Assembly (NCBI GenBank): GCA_038258095.1
Contig: JBBSQE010000109.1
Location: 1-10,509 of the forward strand
Source: JBBSQE01 sp038258095
GTDB taxonomy: Bacteria; Actinomycetota; Thermoleophilia; Solirubrobacterales; 70-9
Length of the DNA: 10,509 nt
Direction of reading: 5' to 3'
The notes beneath the pieces are model-generated. The model saw only the letters and a list, made by a program, of their open reading frames with translations, searched no databases and was not told the origin of the DNA. Position numbers and translations under genes: made by a program. Each line of letters starts with the position of its first letter. Position 1 is the stretch's first letter. Positions 5,928 through 10,509 of this stretch are shown piece by piece.

Positions 5928-6758
5928 GTGCAGGATCGTGGACTCGCGGCATACATATCCGAGCTGATCGGAACCTTCCTCCTGGTCTTCTTCATCACCA
6001 GCGTGGTCGTGCTGTTCACCGCGACCGGCAACCAGGCGCAGTTCGGCTCCGACTACGCGGTCATCGGTCTCGCGCAGGGCTTCGCGCTCTTCGGAGTGAT
6101 CGTGATGTTCGGCGTGGTGAGTGGCGGCCACTTCAATCCGGCGGTGACGGTCGCGGCCGCGGCAATCCGCCGCATCGACCCGATCGATGCCGTCGTCTAC
6201 ATCCTCGCCCAGCTTTCCGGCGGCGTGCTCGGCGCGCTGGCCACCAAGTTCCTTCTTCTCGACGAGGGCCGCGCAACCCACTACGGCGCACCGCAGGTCC
6301 AGGGCCTGCTCGGCTCGGCCGGCCAGGGAGCATTCATGGAGGCCCTCGGCACGTTCGCCCTTGTCCTCGTCATCCTCTCGGCCGTCTACTCGGCCAAGAG
6401 CGTCAAGGACTGGGCGCCGCTCGCCATCGGTACGACGTTCGCGTTCGGCGTCTTCGTGGGAGGCCCGCTGACGGGCGGGTCCTACAACCCGGCCCGCTGG
6501 TTCGGCCCGACGCTCGTCGACGGGGACTTCGGCGGATTCGCCGGGATCTGGCCCTATCTCGTCGGCCCCCTCGTGGGAGCCCTTCTGGCAGCCGTCGTCT
6601 TCCGCTTCGTCATCGAGGCCGGTGGTCCGGCCCCGACCGAGCCACCCGAGCGCGTCGCGACCGCGGCTTCGGCGGGAGGCAGGGCAAGCGGGGCGGGCAA
6701 GCCGCTGAGCTCCACCAAGCCCTCGGACACGGGCCCCACTCAGACCAAGAAGCCCTAG
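5928..6758 (+). CDS. MIP-family channel (aquaporin)
   Basis: The product is 276 residues with six hydrophobic segments and both half-helix motifs: SGGHFNPAVT in the first half and GGSYNPARWFGP in the second. It therefore forms a passive membrane pore for water or small neutral solutes. The residue after the second NPAR is Trp, not the Asp typical of GlpF-type glycerol channels. Aligned by eye to AqpZ, the selectivity-filter positions become Gln, Val, Gly and Arg in place of Phe, His, Thr and Arg. That is a wider filter, reminiscent of plant TIPs. The last 45 or so residues are a polar low-complexity tail (APTEPPERVATAASAGGRA, ending TQTKKP), probably cytoplasmic. It lies 66 bases after ppa and may be cotranscribed. 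A strong hairpin follows the stop. Confidence 0.9.
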   Translation: MQDRGLAAYISELIGTFLLVFFITSVVVLFTATGNQAQFGSDYAVIGLAQGFALFGVIVMFGVVSGGHFNPAVTVAAAAIRRIDPIDAVVYILAQLSGGVLGALATKFLLLDEGRATHYGAPQVQGLLGSAGQGAFMEALGTFALVLVILSAVYSAKSVKDWAPLAIGTTFAFGVFVGGPLTGGSYNPARWFGPTLVDGDFGGFAGIWPYLVGPLVGALLAAVVFRFVIEAGGPAPTEPPERVATAASAGGRASGAGKPLSSTKPSDTGPTQTKKP

Positions 6759-6767
6759 GGCTGAGGC

Positions 6768-6790
6768 GGGGCGGGCTGAGGCCCGCCCTT
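6768..6790 (+). terminator. Hairpin terminator after the MIP channel gene
   Basis: GGGCGGGC (6769-6776) pairs perfectly with GCCCGCCC (6781-6788) around the tetraloop TGAG, followed by TTCT. It begins 10 bases after the stop. The T-run is short, as is common in high-GC genomes. Confidence 0.7.
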
Positions 6791-6793
6791 CTG

Positions 6794-6799
6794 TAGCGT
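6794..6799 (+). promoter_or_regulatory. -10 element of fbiC, probable leaderless promoter
   Basis: TAGCGT ends 7 bases before the fbiC GTG at 6807 and starts only 5 bases after the preceding terminator stem. fbiC therefore has its own promoter, with essentially no room for a leader or Shine-Dalgarno. Confidence 0.5.
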
Positions 6800-6806
6800 C
6801 ACGCGC

Positions 6807-9002
6807 GTGCGCCGGGTCACCTTCTCACGCAACTACACGCTGTCGCTCTCGCGCACCTGCCAGTGCTATTGCAAGTACTGCGCGTTCGCGACACACCGCG
6901 CCCACATCCATCCGCCGGAGGAGGTCGAGCGCCGCCTCGAGGAGGCCGTGCGCCGCAACTCCAAGGAGCTCCTCGTCCTCACCGGCGAGCGTCCCGAGGT
7001 CAACCCGGAGGTCGCCGAGCGCCTGCGCGACTGGGGCCATGAGGACTTCACCTCCTACGTCGTCTGGGCGTGCGAGCGGGCGATGGAGCGCGGCCTGCTT
7101 CCGCACACGAACCTCGGGGCCCTGTCGGAGCGAGACCTCGGCCGTCTGCGCGAGGTGACCGCCTCCCAGGGCCTGATGCTCGAATCGGTCTCCGAGCGCC
7201 TGATGGAGACCGTGCACGCAGGGTCGCCGACGAAGCATCCGAAGGTCCGTTTGGCGACGATCGAGGCCGCCGGCCGCCTCCGCATCCCCTTCACGAGCGG
7301 GATCCTCGTCGGGATCGGCGAAACCGAGGCCGAGCGGGTCGGGAGCCTCGAGGCTCTCGCCGAGGTCCACGGCCGCCACGGCCACATCCAGGAGGTGATT
7401 CTCCAGAACTTCGTTCCGCACCCGCGCTACTACGGGCAGGAGGTGGCGGAGATCGCCGATGAATCCGCCAAGCGGCGCTGGGAGGCGGGTATCACGGGCG
7501 GGGCCGACCCGGTCGAGGCGCCCGAGTGGTCGAGCCCGGTGACGATCAACGACATGAAGCGGCTGATCGAGGAGTGCCGTCGGCTGATGCCCGATGTGGG
7601 TGTCCAGGTCCCGCCCAACCTCTCCGATTGGTGGTCGGAGCTCGTTGCCGCCGGAGCGACCGACCTGGGAGGGCTCTCGGCGAACGGCGACCACATCTCC
7701 CCTGAGCACGCGTTCCCGAGCCCTCATCAGGTCCGCAAGGAGCTTGCGCCCCAGGGCTTCGCGCTGACCGAGCGCCTCTGCGTCTACCCCCAGTACATGG
7801 ACGCCGAGTGGATGGAGCAGGGGGTCCTCGACGTCATCAAGGCCCGGTACTGGAGCTTCATTCCGCGCCGTGGCTCGGGTCGCCGCCGCGATGAGACGAT
7901 CGACCCCGGCCTCGCGCCGGAGGCGATCTCACGCGGACGCGAGGGAGTGGCGCTCACCGAGGACGAGCTGACGGCCCTGTTCGTCGAGACCCGGCCCGAG
8001 GTCATCGAGGAGATGCGCATTGCCGCCGATGGCCTGCGCGCCGAGCTCGCCGGGAACGACGCGACCTTCGTCGTCAACCGGAACATCAACTTCACGAACA
8101 TCTGCACGGTCGGGTGCGCCTTCTGCGGCTTCGGACAGGGCCGGCGTTCGCCGGACGCGTTCGAGGTATCCGAGGACGACTTCGCGGCCAGGATCGACGA
8201 GGCGGTCGGGTTCGGCGCCACCGAGCTCTGCATGCAGGGCGGCATCCATCCCGAGTACACGCTCGAGGACTATGGGCGATGGCTCGAGCTGGCAAAGGAG
8301 CTCGCACCCCAGCTCCACCTCCACGCGTTCAGCCCGATGGAGATCCACTTCATGTGCGAGCGCTCCGGCAAGGAACCCGGCGCCGTCTTCGCCTACCTGC
8401 GCGAGTGCGGCCTCGGGTCGACTCCGGGAACGGCCGCCGAGGTGCTCGACGACGGCGTCCGCCAGCGCATCTCACCGAACAAGCTGCCCGTGGACCGCTG
8501 GGTGGAGATCATCGAGGCCTCGCACCGCGCCGGCCTGCGGTCGACCTCGACCGTCATGTTCGGGCACATCGAGGAGCCTCGGGAGCTGGCCGGGCACATG
8601 CGGGTCATCCGCGCCCTCCAGGAGCGCACCGGGGGCATCACCGAGTTCGTCCCGCTCAGCTTCATCCCCTTCAACACCCTGCTCGGGCGGACCCACGGGG
8701 TCGAGGAGATCTCCGAGGCTGAGAACCTGAAGCACACCGCCGCCTTCCGCCTCGGCCTTGGCAAAACGGTTCGCAACCTCCAGGCGAGCTGGGTGAAGAT
8801 GGGCCTGGGGGCGGCGACCGAATCGCTTCGCTGGGGCGTCAACGACCTCGGGGGGACGCTTATGGAGGAAAACATCTCCCGCATGGCGGGCTCCCAGCAC
8901 GGCACGCGCGTCGAGCCGGAGCAGCTGATCGAGGCCGCGCGGGCCGGCGGCCGCACTCCGGCGCAGCGCACGACGCTCTACGAGATCGTCGAGACGTACT
9001 GA
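6807..9002 (+). CDS. fbiC: FO synthase FbiC (fused CofG-CofH radical SAM enzyme)
   Basis: The product is 731 residues with two radical SAM modules in the order known for FbiC. The N-terminal CofG half has the cluster motif CQCYCKYC (C18, C22, C25). The C-terminal CofH half has CTVGCAFC (C433, C437, C440), then ELCMQGGIHP and STPGTAAEVLDD. Together they make 7,8-didemethyl-8-hydroxy-5-deazariboflavin (FO), the chromophore of coenzyme F420, from tyrosine and a ribityl-uracil flavin precursor using SAM. Many archaea encode the halves separately, so the fusion supports an actinobacterial host. The GTG start fits the leaderless -10. It lacks the N-terminal extension of the mycobacterial protein (about 856 residues, from memory). 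C20 is an extra cysteine inside the first motif. cofE lies about 0.7 kb away on the opposite strand. Confidence 0.95.
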   Translation: MRRVTFSRNYTLSLSRTCQCYCKYCAFATHRAHIHPPEEVERRLEEAVRRNSKELLVLTGERPEVNPEVAERLRDWGHEDFTSYVVWACERAMERGLLPHTNLGALSERDLGRLREVTASQGLMLESVSERLMETVHAGSPTKHPKVRLATIEAAGRLRIPFTSGILVGIGETEAERVGSLEALAEVHGRHGHIQEVILQNFVPHPRYYGQEVAEIADESAKRRWEAGITGGADPVEAPEWSSPVTINDMKRLIEECRRLMPDVGVQVPPNLSDWWSELVAAGATDLGGLSANGDHISPEHAFPSPHQVRKELAPQGFALTERLCVYPQYMDAEWMEQGVLDVIKARYWSFIPRRGSGRRRDETIDPGLAPEAISRGREGVALTEDELTALFVETRPEVIEEMRIAADGLRAELAGNDATFVVNRNINFTNICTVGCAFCGFGQGRRSPDAFEVSEDDFAARIDEAVGFGATELCMQGGIHPEYTLEDYGRWLELAKELAPQLHLHAFSPMEIHFMCERSGKEPGAVFAYLRECGLGSTPGTAAEVLDDGVRQRISPNKLPVDRWVEIIEASHRAGLRSTSTVMFGHIEEPRELAGHMRVIRALQERTGGITEFVPLSFIPFNTLLGRTHGVEEISEAENLKHTAAFRLGLGKTVRNLQASWVKMGLGAATESLRWGVNDLGGTLMEENISRMAGSQHGTRVEPEQLIEAARAGGRTPAQRTTLYEIVETY

Positions 9003-9014
9003 GTCTCAGTGCGT

Positions 9015-9032
9015 CGGCCCGCTCTTGGGCCG
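9015..9032 (+). terminator. Possible terminator hairpin after fbiC
   Basis: CGGCCC (9015-9020) pairs with GGGCCG (9027-9032) around a 6-base loop, beginning 13 bases after the fbiC stop. There is no T-run. The rest of the 166-base gap to the cupin shows no other clear feature apart from the cupin -10. Confidence 0.4.
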
Positions 9033-9156
9033 GGTCGGGTGGGCTGCGAGCTGTTGCGCTGACCGCCTGAAGCTGCCCGGGACTTAGGCGACAACTCTTG
9101 CCCGGCGGATGGCGGCGATTCACGACGATGTGCGCTATGTCACGGAACGGTTGAAA

Positions 9157-9162
9157 TAGGGT
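9157..9162 (+). promoter_or_regulatory. -10 element of the cupin gene, probable leaderless promoter
   Basis: TAGGGT ends 6 bases before the GTG at 9169, inside a locally A/T-rich stretch (GTTGAAATAGGGT). No Shine-Dalgarno is present. Confidence 0.45.
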
Positions 9163-9168
9163 TTGGGC

Positions 9169-9582
9169 GTGGCCGACGTCACGGTGAAGCGGCTGGAGGA
9201 GTTCGAGGGCATCTTCGGAGGCGGGATGCGCCGCGTCCGCGCGGGCCTTGGGGTCAGCTCCTTCGGGATGCAGGTGATGGAGCTGCCGCCGAACTTCACG
9301 ATGTACCCGCACCACGACCACTCCCATGACCAGCAGGAAGAGGTCTACATCGTGCTCTCGGGCGAGGCGACGATGAGGGTTGACGAGCTCACCTACGTCC
9401 TCGAGCCCGGCGTCTTCGCTCGCGTCGGCCCCGGTCAGGCACGCAAGCTCCTGACCGGCGACCAGGGCGCAAGCGTCCTCTGTTTGGGCGGCGTCCCCGG
9501 TGCCCCCTACGAGGCGCCCGAGTGGACCGAGGAGGGCGGTTCGACACCGGCCCTCGATCACAAGACGAAGCCGGCCGGCTAG
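9169..9582 (+). CDS. Small single-domain cupin protein
   Basis: The product is 137 residues with one cupin beta-barrel. The first cupin motif is clear: HDHSHDQQEEVYIVLSG gives H51, H53 and E58 as metal ligands, with G65 closing the motif. In the second motif (EPGVFARVGPGQARKLL) the usual last metal-binding His is replaced by Arg, so the site would be 2-His-1-Glu or weak. The substrate is unknown. Cupins of this size include dioxygenases, isomerases and sugar or auxin-like binding proteins. I chose GTG 9169 for its match to the -10 spacing. A TTG at 9163 is in frame but would overlap that element. It lies between fbiC and cofE, yet has its own promoter, and a link to F420 is speculation. Confidence 0.85.
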   Translation: MADVTVKRLEEFEGIFGGGMRRVRAGLGVSSFGMQVMELPPNFTMYPHHDHSHDQQEEVYIVLSGEATMRVDELTYVLEPGVFARVGPGQARKLLTGDQGASVLCLGGVPGAPYEAPEWTEEGGSTPALDHKTKPAG

Positions 9583-9583
9583 C

Positions 9584-9609
9584 CGGGGCGCCGCCGAGTA
9601 GCGGCCCCG
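9584..9609 (+). terminator. GC-rich hairpin after the cupin gene
   Basis: CGGGGC-GC-CGC (9584-9594) pairs with GCGGCCCCG (9601-9609), with a 2-base bulge and a 6-base loop. It begins right after the cupin stop. There is no T-run. Confidence 0.45.
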
Positions 9610-9719
9610 TGGCCTGAGTTCCCGGCGCGCTCCACGCAGGCATTGATTGTGGGATTTGAGGTGCCCCAGCGCCCCTGATCCCCAACGAACGGCTCGCCGG
9701 TGGCGGGTCGAGCGAAACG
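9610..9719. other. Convergent intergenic region, cupin / cofE
   Basis: No coding signal is visible. A 5-base-pair hairpin (GCTCG 9692-9696 with CGAGC 9709-9713) lies 7 bases past the cofE stop and could end that transcript. A short A/T-richer patch occupies about 9640-9660. No tRNA fold could be made. Confidence 0.3.
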
Positions 9720-10472
9720 CTAGAGCGTGCCGAAGAGGTCCTCGCCGGGCGGGCGCTGGATCGCGGCCGCGCCAGGTCCGTCGTCCTCGGTTACGTAGCG
9801 CTCGAGGCCGCGGACGATGACGATCGGCGTCCCGCTCGACTTGTCGCGGACGAGGTCGGCGGCTGCCGCGGCCTCGTCGGCGATCGCGATCTCGGTGGCC
9901 GCGAGCTCCCGGCCATCGCGGTCGGTGCGCCCGCGCCAGTCGTCGAGGACAGCGAACCCTGCGCAGCCGATCGCCACCTCGGCCTGCCCGACCCGCCACG
10001 CACGGCCGAAGCTGTCGGAGATGACGACGGCGGGCCGTGCGCCGCCGCTGGCAGCGCCGATCTCCGAGCGGATGCGGCGAGCCGAGGCGTCCGGGTCGCG
10101 CGGGAGCAGGGCGACGGTGCCCTCGCCGGCGAGGTTCGAGCTGTCGATCCCCGCGTTCGCGCAGACCAAGCCGTGGTGCGTACGCGTGATCAGTACGCCC
10201 CGTTCGGCGCGAAGGACCTCGGAGCTCTCGGCGAGGATGAGCTCGACGACCGCCGGGTCCTTGCTGAGGCGCTCGGCGAGGTCGCACGCTTCCGGGCCGG
10301 GCGAGACCTCGCTCAGGCGGCGGATCTGGCCCTCGGCCTTGGACACGATCTTCTGGGAGATCACCACGACATCGGCCGCCGACACCTGCTCCCGGCTCGC
10401 GATCACGGAGCCGATGGCGTCGCCCGTCCGGATCTCGGGGATCCCGGCCACCGAGCTGACCGTGAGGTCCAC
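9720..10472 (-). CDS. cofE: Coenzyme F420:L-glutamate ligase CofE
   Basis: The product is 250 residues, the usual length for the stand-alone GTP-dependent enzyme, which adds L-glutamate residues to F420-0. The family runs are all present: VISQKIVSKAEG near the N terminus, HGLVCANAGIDSSN in the middle, and SDSFGRAWRVGQAEVAIGCAG followed by VLDDWRGRTDRDGREL. It lacks the C-terminal nitroreductase-like domain that is fused to it in mycobacterial FbiB. The start is GTG 10472, with no strong Shine-Dalgarno. It lies 4 bases after the stop of the preceding minus-strand gene, so translation is probably coupled. Together with fbiC it shows that the host makes F420. Confidence 0.94.
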   Translation of the reverse strand: MDLTVSSVAGIPEIRTGDAIGSVIASREQVSAADVVVISQKIVSKAEGQIRRLSEVSPGPEACDLAERLSKDPAVVELILAESSEVLRAERGVLITRTHHGLVCANAGIDSSNLAGEGTVALLPRDPDASARRIRSEIGAASGGARPAVVISDSFGRAWRVGQAEVAIGCAGFAVLDDWRGRTDRDGRELAATEIAIADEAAAAADLVRDKSSGTPIVIVRGLERYVTEDDGPGAAAIQRPPGEDLFGTL

Positions 10473-10476
10473 GGGC

Positions 10477-10509
10477 TCAGATCCCGAGGATGCGGGCCGT
10501 GCCGGGCGC
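10477..10509 (-). CDS. C-terminal end of a gene upstream of cofE (partial)
   Basis: Only ten codons and a TGA (10479-10477) are in the window, reading APGTARILGI and ending 4 bases before the cofE GTG. The tight spacing marks an operon. F420 gene clusters often place cofD (fbiA), the 2-phospho-lactate transferase, here, but the visible tail is too short to identify it. Confidence 0.4.
   Translation of the reverse strand, partial: APGTARILGI

Noticed and set aside
9640..9720. Possible tRNA-like segment with a GGGTCGAGC run
   Set aside because: No acceptor stem, no anticodon arm and no proper T-loop sequence could be paired.
8860..10287. Long open frame on the minus strand (475 residues) across the fbiC end, the cupin and cofE
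   Set aside because: Its product is Arg/Gly/Pro-rich low-complexity sequence antisense to three well-supported genes, a common artefact in GC-rich DNA.
1..10509. CRISPR arrays, insertion sequences, prophage or defence islands
   Set aside because: No spaced direct repeats, transposase or integrase motifs, or nuclease/toxin genes are visible. Composition looks even across the window.

Overview
This is chromosomal sequence from a high-GC bacterium, most likely an actinobacterium. The evidence is very strong G/C preference at third codon positions, frequent GTG starts, a fused CofG-CofH FO synthase (FbiC) and a CofE ligase for coenzyme F420, and several genes whose start codon lies 6-10 bases after a TANNNT -10 element, so their mRNAs are probably leaderless. 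The style recalls Thermoleophilia (Solirubrobacterales/Gaiellales), but that placement is from memory and is not proven here.

Layout. 1-1345 (minus strand): ygfZ, a folate-binding Fe-S maintenance protein, overlaps by 4 bases the start of a cut-off gene that looks like a lysophospholipid acyltransferase. 1410-3510 (plus strand): a DtxR-family regulator with manganese-type metal ligands (mntR) overlaps by 4 bases an Nramp Mn(II) transporter (mntH). The mntH reading frame is broken by one missing C in a C-run. 3543-4247 (plus strand): two small proteins, one unrecognised and one resembling a response-regulator receiver domain. 4328-5293 (minus strand): a lipoprotein substrate-binding protein of the NMT1/ThiY type, with no permease or ATPase beside it. 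5322-6758 (plus strand): inorganic pyrophosphatase and a MIP-family channel. 6807-9002 (plus strand): fbiC. 9169-9582 (plus strand): a small cupin. 9720-10509 (minus strand): cofE and the last ten codons of the gene before it.

How the genes work together. mntR and mntH form a metal-homeostasis operon in which the regulator probably controls its own transporter. fbiC makes the deazaflavin FO, and cofE adds the glutamate tail at the end of F420 synthesis. The two are convergent, with the cupin between them. The other genes are housekeeping or accessory singletons.

I see no mobile element, CRISPR array, tRNA, rRNA or defence system. Apart from the cut-off ends, no stretch over 300 bases lacks a gene. 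The best leads are regulatory or structural: the mntH frameshift, the 28-base divergent promoter at 5294-5321, the shared leaderless-promoter pattern, and the long imperfect inverted repeat at 4291-4337. I did not find a convincing new multi-gene system.
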